Origin: CADEED01 sp043747835
Lineage (GTDB): Bacteria; Pseudomonadota; Gammaproteobacteria; Steroidobacterales; Steroidobacteraceae
Assembly (NCBI GenBank): GCA_043747835.1
Contig: JAYTOK010000091.1
Span: 24,275-88,274 of the forward strand
Reading direction: 5' to 3'
Length of the DNA: 64,000 bases
A program made the position numbers and the translations under genes. The notes under the pieces were generated by a model, which saw only the letters and a program-made list of their open reading frames with translations, was not told where the DNA came from and searched no databases. Every line of letters starts with the position of its first letter. Position 1 is the first letter of the stretch. Below are positions 1 to 9,279 of the stretch, piece by piece.

Positions 1-1533
1 GGCGACCGATTGATTGCCGAAGGCGCCGGCCGGCTGCACGCTGGCGGCGCGGAAACCTTTCGCAATGCGCACGTAAAGGTTGACGGAGTCGCTGACCGAG
101 AACGTGCCGGCGAGATCCCAGCTCACGTTGCTGTCGCTCAACGACGCGCTGGTGGGCAGCGTGGGATCCGGAAACGTGAACCCTTCGGGCGTGCCGGTGA
201 CGAAATCCTTCTCGTCATTCGTATAGCGAACGCCGCCGCGCAACTCGAGAGCCGACGTCACGTCGTAAGTTACCGAACCGAACACCGCCCACGCCGTGTT
301 GGTCTGATTCGCGCGCAGGTACTGGTTCTGCGCGCCGCCGCCCAGGCTGTCGTACGAGAAGAACTCGGTGTCGTAGTCCTCATCGAAGTAGTACACGCCG
401 GCCTGCCAGTTGAGCGAGCCGTCGAGCTGCGATTCGAGTCTGACTTCCTGCGTGAGCTGATCGAGCGTCGGGATCGCGTCCGCGGTCTCGCTCGGGAAGG
501 GGATGAAGCCCGGTCCGTTCGGCAACGCGCAGAATCCGCACCCGAAGCCACCATCGATATCGCCGCGACTGTATGCGTCCATCGATTCGTAGCCGGTGAT
601 CGAATACAACGCGAGATCGCCGAAGTCCCAGCGCAGCCGGACGCTGCCGCCCAGGATGTTCAGCTCCTGCCGGTTCTGGCCGTCGGCGAAGATCGGACTG
701 TCCACATCGAAGCCATCGACCAGATCGTTGCTGCCGGATTCGATGATGTTCGCGCGGAACAGGCGCGCGGTGCCGTCGAGATTGCGCATGTGCGCGTTGA
801 ACAACGCGCTGAAGGTTTCGCCAGGTTCGTAAAGCACCTGCACGCGCGCGGCGCGATCGTCGTAACCCTCGTAGATGTCGTCTTCATCGGTGAGCGCGTT
901 GCCGACGTAGTCGTCGCGATGTTGGTAGAGCCCCGACACGCGGGCCGACCAGCCTTCGCCGAGCGGCAGGTTGATCGCGCCTTCGACGTTCGCGGTGTTG
1001 TAAGTCGCATCCGAGACGTTGAAGTAGCCGCCGAAGTCAGCCTCGGGCTTCACCGAGTCGAACTTCACGACGCCGCCGGGCGTGTTGCGGCCGAACAAGG
1101 TGCCCTGCGGTCCGCGCAGCACTTCGATCTGATCGAGATCGAAGATCGGAAAGCCCTTGAGGATCGGATTTTCCTGCACGACATCGTCGTAGATGAGCGA
1201 GACAGGTTGCGACGCGTTCAGGCGGAAGTCGCCGTTGCCGTAGCCGCGGATGTAGAAGCGCGGGAAGGCGCGGCCGAACGACGATTCGACGTTGAGGCTC
1301 GGAATGCGCGCGGCCAGCAGACGCACGTCCTGGCCTCCGGTGGATAGGACGTCGAGATCCTCGCCGCTGACCGTCGACACCGAGTTCGGGACGTCGCGGA
1401 TGTTCTCGGAGCGGCGTTCGGAAGTGACGAGGACTTCTTCGAGTTGGCCTTCTTGTTCCTGCGCGAACGCGACAGTCGTCAATGCGCCGCACAGCGGCAG
1501 AATCCATTTGAGTTTGTTCATGCCGGGAAGCAT
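1..1533 (-). CDS. TonB-dependent outer-membrane receptor, N-terminal part (cut by window edge)
   Basis: This is an outer-membrane receptor that would import a siderophore, vitamin or glycan using TonB energy. Reading on the minus strand from 1533, a signal peptide (LPLCGALTTVAFAQ) is followed by a TonB-box-like stretch (EEVLVTSERR). A plug domain follows with the typical EVLRGPQGTLFGRNTPGG segment, then beta-barrel strands rich in aromatic girdles. The gene runs off the left edge, so about 510 residues are visible and the C-terminal barrel is missing. I chose ATG 1533 because a GGAGG lies five bases upstream; ATG 1521 is the in-frame alternative. The substrate cannot be told from this half. 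The S9 peptidase and esterase genes nearby do not settle it. Confidence 0.9.
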   Translation of the reverse strand, partial: MLPGMNKLKWILPLCGALTTVAFAQEQEGQLEEVLVTSERRSENIRDVPNSVSTVSGEDLDVLSTGGQDVRLLAARIPSLNVESSFGRAFPRFYIRGYGNGDFRLNASQPVSLIYDDVVQENPILKGFPIFDLDQIEVLRGPQGTLFGRNTPGGVVKFDSVKPEADFGGYFNVSDATYNTANVEGAINLPLGEGWSARVSGLYQHRDDYVGNALTDEDDIYEGYDDRAARVQVLYEPGETFSALFNAHMRNLDGTARLFRANIIESGSNDLVDGFDVDSPIFADGQNRQELNILGGSVRLRWDFGDLALYSITGYESMDAYSRGDIDGGFGCGFCALPNGPGFIPFPSETADAIPTLDQLTQEVRLESQLDGSLNWQAGVYYFDEDYDTEFFSYDSLGGGAQNQYLRANQTNTAWAVFGSVTYDVTSALELRGGVRYTNDEKDFVTGTPEGFTFPDPTLPTSASLSDSNVSWDLAGTFSVSDSVNLYVRIAKGFRAASVQPAGAFGNQSVA

Positions 1534-1684
1534 ACATTCCTCCGGCGGAAAGCTGTCACCTCGGGGAGCGCACCAACGTGGATCGCACTGCGCAAAAATG
1601 CACGACAACGAGACGATGGTTTGACGACGTGTCACGCACGAGAGCACTCTGGCTCGTGGCGCCAACGATGATTGGGGAGATTGT

Positions 1685-2086
1685 ATGAAAGCGTTCTATT
1701 GGATTTCTCTCGCGAGTGTGCTGATGCTGGCGGGATGCTCCGCACCGCAGACGCAATCCTGTGGGCCGAGACAGCTCAGTACTCGGGTGTCAGTCACGAA
1801 CATCGGCACCGCCGCCCGCAAATTCGAGGTGACGGCGTCTGGCTTCACCCCGAACTCGCAAGCGCGCTTGTCGATCGACAATTTTCCAAAGCGTGGCGAG
1901 ATCCGGGAGGCGGTGACGATCGACGCGAGCGGCAAGCTGTTCTGGACAATCGATGCGCCATTGATGCTGGCCACTGACCCCGATTTCGAACCCGACGCGG
2001 AGGTGCGCACCACGTTGGCCGAGGTTCAAAGCCAGTGTTTCGGCCTGACGATGATGAAGGAGCGTGCATTCGGGAGGATCGTCTAG
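1685..2086 (+). CDS. small predicted lipoprotein of unknown function
   Basis: The 133-residue product begins with a short positively charged N-terminus, a hydrophobic stretch and a lipobox (LMLAGC), so Cys18 is the likely lipidated residue. The mature part is a single small domain that begins with a Gln/Cys segment and has three further stretches alternating hydrophobic and polar residues, suggestive of a beta-sandwich. Two further Cys (near residues 27 and 119) could form a disulfide. A GGGGAGA sequence precedes the ATG. It stands alone between the divergent receptor gene and mltB. I do not recognise a named family. Confidence 0.75.
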   Translation: MKAFYWISLASVLMLAGCSAPQTQSCGPRQLSTRVSVTNIGTAARKFEVTASGFTPNSQARLSIDNFPKRGEIREAVTIDASGKLFWTIDAPLMLATDPDFEPDAEVRTTLAEVQSQCFGLTMMKERAFGRIV

Positions 2087-2173
2087 GGGTTCATGAGTGT
2101 GAATACGGTCACCGACCGCGGGTGCGTATCGGCTTAACTTCAAGTCACTCCGATCTCCCCGCGGGCGCGCCGA

Positions 2174-3238
2174 GTGAAACCCTTAGCAACGAAGCTGATG
2201 TCGTCGTTCGTGCTCGCTGCGTGCCTTCTCGCGGTGCAGCCTGCGGTCGCGAGCTCGGATTACCTCGCCCGTGCGGACGTCCGCTCGTTCATCGAATCGA
2301 TGATCGAAGAACACGGCATCGCGATTTCGGACCTCGAGCGGATCCTCGGCGCTGTCAGTTACTCGCCCGCAGCCGTACGCCTGATCGGCCCGGCCCCGAG
2401 CTCCGCTCCGTCGCCGGCTCGTTCGTACACACGCTATCGCGCGAAATTCCTGACACCGGCACTGATTGCTGAAGGCTCTCGCTTCTGGTCGCTGCACGCC
2501 GAAGACCTGGCGCGCGCCGAAGCGGAGTTCGGCGTCCCGGCCGAGGTGATCCTGGGAATCCTCGGAGTCGAGACCGCGTACGGCCGCAACACGGGCTCCT
2601 TCCGCGCCATCGACGCGATCGCGACGATCGCGTTCGACGGCGAGCGCCGCCAGGACTACTTCCGTGATGAATTGAAAGAACTGCTGCTGCTGGCGCGCGA
2701 CACCGGCATCGATCCGCTCGTCATCAAAGGCTCCTATGCGGGGGCGATGGGTTTGCCGCAGTTCATGCCTTCGAGCTACCGCCGCTACGCGGTGGATTAC
2801 GACGGTGACGGCGCCATCGACCTGGTAGGCAGCCCGGCCGATGCGATCGGCAGCATCGCGAGCTACATGAAAGCGTTTGGCTGGGTGACGGGCGAACCGC
2901 CGACCGCGCCGGTTCGCCTGGCGTTGGGCACCGAGACGGAGTTCGTCAGCGGACTCGAGCGCGTCCACGACGTGATGGAAGTGCAGGGCAAGGGCGTCGT
3001 GTTCTCGGGGCAGGATCCGCCGGCCGGAATGTGTTCCATCTTCGAACTACCCACGCCGGGCAAGCCGTCGAAGTTCGTGGCGGGATTCACCAACTTCGAA
3101 GTCGTCACTCGCTACAACCGCTCGACGTTCTACGCTTCCGCGGTGCTGGAGCTCGCGGACGCCATTTATCAGGTTAGCGGGAAGTCTTCGCGAGAGCACC
3201 CGCGATCACCGTCGGGTGCCAACGGCGCGGCTCCGTGA
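2174..3238 (+). CDS. mltB: lytic murein transglycosylase B
   Basis: The enzyme cleaves the MurNAc-GlcNAc bond of peptidoglycan without water, forming 1,6-anhydro-MurNAc ends in the periplasm. The 354-residue product has an N-terminal signal (ending near AVAS at 24-27; an alternative lipobox LAAC ends at Cys17). It carries the SLT-like catalytic core with GVETAYGRNTG, in which Glu133 is the expected catalytic acid, the GAMGLPQFMPS substrate motif, and a DYDGDG loop typical of MltB. Length and motifs fit the family well. The start used is GTG 2174, which leaves a complete signal peptide; an ATG lies eight codons in. Its 3' end overlaps a small gene on the other strand by about 65 bases. Confidence 0.93.
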   Translation: MKPLATKLMSSFVLAACLLAVQPAVASSDYLARADVRSFIESMIEEHGIAISDLERILGAVSYSPAAVRLIGPAPSSAPSPARSYTRYRAKFLTPALIAEGSRFWSLHAEDLARAEAEFGVPAEVILGILGVETAYGRNTGSFRAIDAIATIAFDGERRQDYFRDELKELLLLARDTGIDPLVIKGSYAGAMGLPQFMPSSYRRYAVDYDGDGAIDLVGSPADAIGSIASYMKAFGWVTGEPPTAPVRLALGTETEFVSGLERVHDVMEVQGKGVVFSGQDPPAGMCSIFELPTPGKPSKFVAGFTNFEVVTRYNRSTFYASAVLELADAIYQVSGKSSREHPRSPSGANGAAP

Positions 3239-3377
3239 AATACGGCGCGCGCTCCGAACTCAGGCGGGGCGTCGGCTCCGCGAGCAGATAGCGGTCGCCG
3301 AGCCACTTCACGGCACCCTGCAACGCGTTGCGGTAGTCGTGCAGCGGCATCTTCGTGTTCAATTCGTTGCGTTTCAT
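3174..3377 (-). CDS. small hypothetical protein antisense to the end of mltB
   Basis: A 67-residue reading frame starts at ATG 3377 with GGAG six bases upstream and ends inside the 3' end of mltB. The product is basic and aromatic (WLGDRYLLA, YFTEPRRWHP) with no signal or membrane segment. The good ribosome-binding site, and the fact that most of the frame lies in otherwise gene-free sequence, favour a real gene. The frame extends further upstream to 3479, but that part has no Shine-Dalgarno support. I know no function for it. Confidence 0.5.
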   Translation of the reverse strand: MKRNELNTKMPLHDYRNALQGAVKWLGDRYLLAEPTPRLSSERAPYFTEPRRWHPTVIAGALAKTSR

Positions 3378-3512
3378 GTCGGTCTCCAGCGGTTCCCCGA
3401 GCGTCATCCTGGCTTCTCGTGAGTCGCCTGACATCGCCCGATGGTTCGACCTACGAGTCCTCAAACAGTACGGATGCAACTATCCCTAAAGAGCGATGAA
3501 CGCAGACTGAAG

Positions 3513-4997
3513 CTATTGATTGAAGAACCGCCACAAGTAGGCATTCGCGTCGAAATCGGCGATCGGCACGTCGCTGCTGGCGGCCGGCGAACGCACGCCG
3601 CCCGGCCATGAATGGCCGCCGCCGAAGACGATGTCATTGACCGCGTCGTAGTTGTCCGGCGGGTCGCTCTTGCAGAGCACGACGGGAGCGCTCGACAGCG
3701 CTGCGTTCGCGGGCGTCGCGTATCGATAGCACGTGGTCGTCGGTGTGACGTTCTCGACGGTCGCAACGGCCTGCACGTTGTTTCGAGCGATCCAGTCCGC
3801 GATCGTGGAATCGATCGAATAGAAATTCGTGGCGGACAGTCCCGCGCCGACGCCGCCCTGGTAAGGATAGTTGCGGTCGTTCGTCGCGTGCATGTGCAGG
3901 ACGGGGATGCGGCGCGCGGGATTGCACGAATAGTATTGATTGAGATCGCGGTCGAATTGCCCGCTCGCGCCGCCGATGGGCGCGATGCCGGCGATGCGGT
4001 CGGACAACGTGCACGCGAGCCGATGCGACATCAGGCCGCCGTTCGAAAAGCCCGTCGCGAAGACGCGCTGCGCATCGATCGGGAAATCATCGATGACATC
4101 CTGCAGGACCGCGGCGACGTAGCTCACGTCATCGACCGCCTGCGACTGCGCAGTTCCGCAACAGGCGCCCGCGTTGAAGGTGCGGATCAGGCCCGTGCCT
4201 TCGAGATACACGATGTAGATCTGCTGCGCGTCCGCGAGCTCGTTCAACTGGCTGGTCGACGCCTGGATCATGGCGCTGCCGCCACCGCCGTGCAGCGAGA
4301 GAATCGCGGCGCGCGTGCCGCTCGCGCCGCCGGGTGCTGGAACGTAGATAGAGTACGAGCGGGTGCCCTGACCGCTGACGATGACATCGCGCGTGACGAA
4401 CACCCCGCGAACCCGCACCTCCAGTTGCGCGGAGAGCGTCTGATACCGTGCCGTCAGCGTCGTGGTGCCGGCGCTGATTCCGGTGATGACGCCGCTGCTG
4501 TTGATCGAGGCGATGGCCGGCTGCGCGGAAGTCCACGTGATCAGGGTCGGGTCGAGGTAGCTCGGAAACGGATCGGCCGTGCGGTTCTTCAGCGTCGCGA
4601 AGCCCTGGATGACCTGGCCCGCGCCAATCGTCTTCGAGGATTGCGGCTCCAGGAGGAACTGGGGATTCACGGTGAGAGCGAGGGAGAACGTGGCCGCGCC
4701 CGCGTTGTTGCTGGCAGTCACGACATAACTCGTCGTCATCGACGCGGTCGTCGGCGTGCCGGTGATCTGGCCGCTCGTGCTGTCCATGACCAAACCACTG
4801 GGCAGGGCGGGTGAAACGCTGTATTGAGTTACCGAGCCGTTCACGCCCGGAATGAGTGGCGTGATCGCGCTGCCGATGGTGTAGATCTGAGGGCTCGAAT
4901 ATGTCAGCGCGCTCGGCGCCGTGGGTAGTGGCGCGGGGTTGCTCCCGCCACCGCAGGCCGAGAGTGCGAAACAGACGAGGACAGCCAGGATTCTCAT
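3513..4997 (-). CDS. secreted PHB-depolymerase/feruloyl-esterase-like lipoprotein with Ig-like domains
   Basis: This is an extracytoplasmic ester hydrolase of the LpqC/CE1-type alpha/beta fold. From the chosen start the product has a lipobox (LSAC, Cys15) followed by a GGGS linker. A putative-Ig (cadherin-like) domain follows at about 30-112 (typical SGLVMDSTSGQITGTP), then a bacterial Ig2-like segment at about 150-196, and a hydrolase domain from about 205. The hydrolase contains LHGGGGS for the oxyanion hole, GFSNGG with Ser318 as nucleophile and GGGHSWPGG carrying the likely catalytic His. ATG 4997 is preferred to ATG 5036 because it places the lipobox correctly; neither has a strong ribosome site. 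The substrate could be polyhydroxybutyrate or a feruloylated polysaccharide and is not resolved here. Confidence 0.85.
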   Translation of the reverse strand: MRILAVLVCFALSACGGGSNPAPLPTAPSALTYSSPQIYTIGSAITPLIPGVNGSVTQYSVSPALPSGLVMDSTSGQITGTPTTASMTTSYVVTASNNAGAATFSLALTVNPQFLLEPQSSKTIGAGQVIQGFATLKNRTADPFPSYLDPTLITWTSAQPAIASINSSGVITGISAGTTTLTARYQTLSAQLEVRVRGVFVTRDVIVSGQGTRSYSIYVPAPGGASGTRAAILSLHGGGGSAMIQASTSQLNELADAQQIYIVYLEGTGLIRTFNAGACCGTAQSQAVDDVSYVAAVLQDVIDDFPIDAQRVFATGFSNGGLMSHRLACTLSDRIAGIAPIGGASGQFDRDLNQYYSCNPARRIPVLHMHATNDRNYPYQGGVGAGLSATNFYSIDSTIADWIARNNVQAVATVENVTPTTTCYRYATPANAALSSAPVVLCKSDPPDNYDAVNDIVFGGGHSWPGGVRSPAASSDVPIADFDANAYLWRFFNQ

Positions 4998-5062
4998 CCA
5001 GTCACCAACGCGAGTGACCGGGAATAGTTGACCCATGCCTGCAGCGCGCCACAGGAGAAAAA

Positions 5063-5356
5063 ATGTCCAAGGCTTACTGGATCACGACATACCGCTCCGT
5101 CAACGACCCCGACGCGCTCGCCGCGTACGCCAAACTCGCATTGCCGGCGCTGACGGCCGCGGGCGGGCGCGTGCTCGTGCGCGGCATGCCGGCTCACGTT
5201 TACGAGCTCGGCATGCAGCAGCGCGTGGTGGTTTTCGAGTTCGCCAGCGCGGAGCAGGCGGTCGCGGCGCACGACAGCCCTGCGTACAGGGAAGCGTTGC
5301 GAGTGCTGGGCAATGGCGCCGAGCGCGATCTGCGAATCGTGCCGGGCGTCGAGTGA
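5063..5356 (+). CDS. DUF1330-like small protein
   Basis: The 97-residue cytoplasmic protein has the ferredoxin-like alpha+beta pattern of DUF1330: an N-terminal AYWITTY strand, a Y-x-K-LALPAL helix, GGRVLVRG, and a VVFEFAS strand followed by an AYREAL helix. Proteins of this family resemble dimeric alpha/beta-barrel proteins; their chemistry is mostly unknown. AGGAGA precedes the ATG. It is a single gene between two genes on the opposite strand. Confidence 0.85.
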   Translation: MSKAYWITTYRSVNDPDALAAYAKLALPALTAAGGRVLVRGMPAHVYELGMQQRVVVFEFASAEQAVAAHDSPAYREALRVLGNGAERDLRIVPGVE

Positions 5357-5360
5357 CCGG

Positions 5361-7214
5361 TTACGCCCACGTCCGGGCGCCGAAGCTCCCGAACGTCGCC
5401 AGATAGCTCGCGACGAGGATGTGCACGAAGATGAAAGCGGCAGCAAACCAGTACGGCAGGTTCATCCGCTCCCGGGCCTTCGCGGTGAGCAGGTGCAAGG
5501 CGCCGACCAGCACGACGATCGGATACATCAGCGACAGGACGAAAAGACCCACGGAAACCGGCGTCACGGTTCCCAACTGCTCCAGGAAAGAACCGGCCGC
5601 TGAAAACACGAATAGATAGACGACGAACGACACCGTCGCCAGCAATGGCCAGAGACGCAGCCACAAGCGGCCATCGGCGGTCTTCTTCCGGGCGCGGCGC
5701 GCCGCCCACACGACGAACGCGATGAAGCCGGCGATCGTCATCACGATCGCCAGGACCAGGGTCACGATTCGAGCGAACACTTTCCACGCCGGCACCCGCT
5801 GCAGCAGATCGCTGGCCACCTGCAGTCCGGGGCCAACGATCGCATCCTCGACGATCGCGATCGACGGAAGTCCGCTCCAGCGATCCACGAGCACACCGCG
5901 CGGGCCGTCGTGATCGCTGCTGGTCCAACTGGGGATGAGCGGAGAGCGATGCAGGTACTTGTCGTCGTGCGTCACCTTCAGGATGCCGGCGAGGCTCGAC
6001 AGCAGCGCCAGAGTGTCGTTGCGCGGATTGATCGGCTGGTAGTAGCCGTCGATCGCCTTGTATTTCTCCGGCAGCGGACCCGCGTTCACCTCGGGCGGAG
6101 TGGCGTCCCGCAACACGTAGTCCTTGAGAACGGTGGCGATCTCGCCGAGAGCGCCGCCGTTGCCGCTGCTGATCATCACGATATAGCCCACGCCCAGCTT
6201 CTCCGAGTACGCGAGGTGGGCGAGCGCGCCCGGCATTCCGCCATCGTGCCCGTGAAACGCGACACCCAGATTCTTGTGGCCGGTCGTGTAGTTACCGAGA
6301 CCGTAGCCCGCGAGCACGCCGCCCGCGTTACCCGGCAAAGTGCCCGGCGTTTCCATGCGATCGATCGATGCGTCGGACAGGATCGGTCCCGTCGTCGTGG
6401 AGCCGCGCAACAACATGAAGTGCACGAACTTCGCCATGTCGCGCGCCGAGGAATTGATCGAGCCCGCCGGGCGGACGAGGATCTGCCAGTACTTCTGCGG
6501 ACGTCCGCTCTGATACAGCGTCGCGCCGCGTTCGTCATAGAGCTGCGTCTTGAAATAGCTCGTCGACTCCATGCCGAGCGGCGTGAAGAAGGTCTGCGCG
6601 ATGTAGTCTTCATATCGCTGGCCGGTGACCTTCTCGATGACATACGCGGCAACCGCCGCGCCGGAGTTGCAGTACGCGTGGCGCGTGCCCGGCGGCCAAC
6701 GCGATTTGCGCGAGTCCGGGTGATAGTCGAGACCTTGTTTGATGGTCATCGTGTCCGGCGCGGCATACGCATACTCGGCGACGTGGATGTCGTCCCAGCC
6801 CGTCGTGTGCTCGAGCAGGTGCGCGATGCGCACGGGATGCGTCTTCTCCCAGGCATTTTCGAATGCAACGTCGGGCGCGCGATCGCTCAACTTGTCGTCG
6901 AGCGAGAGCTTTCCTTCCTCGACGAGCTTGAGCACCGCGAGCGCCGCAAACATCTTCGAGACCGAGCCGATGCGGAAGAGGGTGTCTTCATTGGCCGCGC
7001 GGCCGGACTCGAGGTCCGCCTTGCCCAGGCCCGCGACCCAGTAAGGGCCTTCGCGATTGACGAGCGCGATACCCAGCGCCGGGAGCTTATTGTCCGCGAC
7101 GATCTTCCCGATTTTCTGCTTGAGCTCGTCGAGCGTGTTCGGTTGCGCGTCGTCCGCGGCGAGACTCGAGCGCATGACGCCGAGGCAGATCAGCAATGCG
7201 AGGCGGACCTTCAC
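5361..7214 (-). CDS. serine hydrolase (class C beta-lactamase family) with C-terminal membrane domain
   Basis: This is a periplasmic penicillin-binding-protein-like serine hydrolase. From GTG 7214 it has a signal peptide ending near SSLAA. The active-site SxxK is at Ser84-Lys87 (GSVSK) and Y-x-N is at Tyr181-Asn183 (AYCNSG). An HGHDGG segment stands where the third (KTG-like) motif sits in this family. The last 140 residues hold four membrane segments, so the enzyme is anchored with its catalytic domain outside. The start overlaps the stop of the upstream S9 peptidase as GTGA, which implies coupled translation; an upstream in-frame ATG at 7292 would lie deep in that gene. The substrate is unknown; D-aminopeptidase or esterase activity is common in the family. 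Confidence 0.88.
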   Translation of the reverse strand: MKVRLALLICLGVMRSSLAADDAQPNTLDELKQKIGKIVADNKLPALGIALVNREGPYWVAGLGKADLESGRAANEDTLFRIGSVSKMFAALAVLKLVEEGKLSLDDKLSDRAPDVAFENAWEKTHPVRIAHLLEHTTGWDDIHVAEYAYAAPDTMTIKQGLDYHPDSRKSRWPPGTRHAYCNSGAAVAAYVIEKVTGQRYEDYIAQTFFTPLGMESTSYFKTQLYDERGATLYQSGRPQKYWQILVRPAGSINSSARDMAKFVHFMLLRGSTTTGPILSDASIDRMETPGTLPGNAGGVLAGYGLGNYTTGHKNLGVAFHGHDGGMPGALAHLAYSEKLGVGYIVMISSGNGGALGEIATVLKDYVLRDATPPEVNAGPLPEKYKAIDGYYQPINPRNDTLALLSSLAGILKVTHDDKYLHRSPLIPSWTSSDHDGPRGVLVDRWSGLPSIAIVEDAIVGPGLQVASDLLQRVPAWKVFARIVTLVLAIVMTIAGFIAFVVWAARRARKKTADGRLWLRLWPLLATVSFVVYLFVFSAAGSFLEQLGTVTPVSVGLFVLSLMYPIVVLVGALHLLTAKARERMNLPYWFAAAFIFVHILVASYLATFGSFGARTWA

Positions 7215-9217
7215 TTCGATTTCAGCGACACCGCGAGAAACGTCTCGATCTCCTGCAACACCTGCGTCCGGGTCGATGCCGACGACAGCCAATGGTCGTC
7301 TCCCTTGAGCTCGACATAGCGCACGTTCTTCTTCGCGCGCATCAGCTTCGAGTTCATGGATCGCGACTGCTCCACGGGGACGACCGTGTCTTCGACTCCA
7401 TGCAGCAGGAGAACCGGGACCTTCACGAACTCGGCCTGACGGAGCGGGGAGATCTTGCGCAGGTGATCCATGTCATCCCCGCCCATCGATTTGCCCCACC
7501 ATTCCGCCGCCATCGTCTTCTTGCCGCCGCGCTGCACATTCTTGAGCATGTCCTCGGGGTCGCTCACGCCATTCACGCTCACGGCGCAGGCGTACAGTTC
7601 CGGCGTCAGCGTCGCGCCCGCGAGCGCGGCATAGCCGCCGTACGATCCGCCCATGATGCAAACCCGCTTCGGGTCGACGAATCCACCCTTCACCAGCGCG
7701 GCGAGGCCGTCTTCGACGTCCGTTTGCATGACGCCGTCGCCCCATCCCTTGCGGCCCGCGTCGAACCACTCGTAACCGTAGCCGGTCGAGCCGCGGTAGT
7801 TGGCCTGCAATACGGCATACCCGCGCGAAGCCAGGAAGCTGGCCCACCAGTTGAAGGTGAAGTCGTCGCGTGCGTGCGGTCCACCGTGGACCAGCAACAC
7901 GAGCGGCAGATTTTTCGGCTCGACGTCCACGGGCAGCGTGAGGTATGCCGGGATCTGCTTGCCGTCGCGCGCGCGATATTTGATCGACTGCCGGTTGCCG
8001 AGATGCTCGGGAGCCGTCAGCTGTGGATAGCCGCGGCCGAGCAGGCGCAGCTTCTTCGTGCCGGTGTCGTAGACGTAGTAAGCGCCGGCGTCGCTGGCTT
8101 TCTCGCCGAACACCAGGACGCGCGTGCGGTCACGCGACCAGGATCGCAGCATCATGAATCCGTCCGCGAATTCCGGCTGCAAGGCCGCGGCGATGCTCGC
8201 GAGTTCCGGATCGAAGAAATGCTGCTTCGGCAGGTCTTCCGTCCAGCGCGCCCCGACGACGCGCTGGCGCCAGGGATCCATGATCGGCGCGACATCGCTG
8301 CCGTGCGTATCCGGAACCCCTTCGACCGGCGCCGACGCACCGGTTTTCCGATCGATCGCCAGCAGCGTGTCGCGCTGACCTTCTTTGTGCGGATTGACCG
8401 CGGCGATGCGACCGTCATCGAAAAGGCCGTAGAGAGACAACGGCCGGCCCATCTCGGACACTTCTTCGAGGATCATCCGGTCTTTGCCGTCCTCGTAGCT
8501 GAAGAGACGCCAGCGGTCCTTGTCGTCGTCGATGTCGACGCGCGCGATGATCGCGCCGGTTTCGTCGAGCATGAAGCCGCGCGTCTTGAAGTTGCCGGTG
8601 TCGATGGCCGAAGCATTCCCGGTGTCCAGGTTCACGCGATACACCGAAAGCTTCGGCATGCTGTTCATCGTGCCCAGGCCGCCCCAGGCGACCATGCGCC
8701 CGAATCCCGGGTCGCCTTCGATGGGAGCCTGCAGGTTGGTGAGCGCGGAGTTTCCGCGAGTGCCCGAGTCTTCCATGAGAAGCGTCGACTTGCCGGTGTC
8801 GAGTCGCATCACGCCCGTGCGGAACCACTCCACGCGCGGTCCCCGGGTGGTGACGGGGAACCCGGGCGGCAGCGCGTCCCGGGCATGACCGGTAGAGCTG
8901 ATGAAGTAGTAAGGCCGCTTCTCGTCCGCCCAGCCGACGCCGCGCAGGTTGTTCTTCGGTGGCGGCGCGAGCGCTGCCTCCACTTTGCCGGTGTCGAGGT
9001 CGATGATGCTGAGCGATGTCAGCTCGCGATCCGGTTCGGAGGATCGGTATTCATAACCGACCGACACCGCGACGCGTTTGCCGTCGGGCGAAAGAGCCAC
9101 GGCACCGAAAGCGGGCAGTCGGCCGTAGGCCTCGGCGGGAGGTGGAGTTGCAGCCTGGGCGGATGCGCCGGCGCAGGTTAGGGCAATGGCGGCCGCCAAC
9201 AGTTGGACGATGCGCAT
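7211..9217 (-). CDS. S9 family (prolyl-oligopeptidase-like) peptidase, secreted
   Basis: The 668-residue product has a signal peptide (LLAAAIALTCAGASAQA), a seven-bladed-propeller-like region up to about residue 390 with repeated VALSPDGKRVAV-type strands, and a C-terminal alpha/beta hydrolase domain. The nucleophile is in GGSYGGY, the acid in GVEDTVVP and the base in GDDHWLS, all in the normal order for acylaminoacyl-peptidase/DPP-like enzymes. It would trim oligopeptides in the periplasm. The gene is the first of a two-gene unit with the serine hydrolase that follows, overlapping it by four bases. Confidence 0.92.
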   Translation of the reverse strand: MRIVQLLAAAIALTCAGASAQAATPPPAEAYGRLPAFGAVALSPDGKRVAVSVGYEYRSSEPDRELTSLSIIDLDTGKVEAALAPPPKNNLRGVGWADEKRPYYFISSTGHARDALPPGFPVTTRGPRVEWFRTGVMRLDTGKSTLLMEDSGTRGNSALTNLQAPIEGDPGFGRMVAWGGLGTMNSMPKLSVYRVNLDTGNASAIDTGNFKTRGFMLDETGAIIARVDIDDDKDRWRLFSYEDGKDRMILEEVSEMGRPLSLYGLFDDGRIAAVNPHKEGQRDTLLAIDRKTGASAPVEGVPDTHGSDVAPIMDPWRQRVVGARWTEDLPKQHFFDPELASIAAALQPEFADGFMMLRSWSRDRTRVLVFGEKASDAGAYYVYDTGTKKLRLLGRGYPQLTAPEHLGNRQSIKYRARDGKQIPAYLTLPVDVEPKNLPLVLLVHGGPHARDDFTFNWWASFLASRGYAVLQANYRGSTGYGYEWFDAGRKGWGDGVMQTDVEDGLAALVKGGFVDPKRVCIMGGSYGGYAALAGATLTPELYACAVSVNGVSDPEDMLKNVQRGGKKTMAAEWWGKSMGGDDMDHLRKISPLRQAEFVKVPVLLLHGVEDTVVPVEQSRSMNSKLMRAKKNVRYVELKGDDHWLSSASTRTQVLQEIETFLAVSLKSK

Positions 9218-9279
9218 GAGTTCCTCCCTCTAGATCGACGCGGAGTGTAACAGTCACGGAGTTGAGCGAAGATAGGGGA

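Noticed and set aside
10..1347. Long plus-strand open frame opposite the TonB receptor
   Set aside because: It mirrors the receptor gene, which has clear signal, TonB box and plug motifs; the mirrored product is Arg/Ala-rich without domains.
7196..9181. 661-codon plus-strand frame opposite the S9 peptidase
   Set aside because: It is a shadow of a gene with signal peptide and full catalytic triad.
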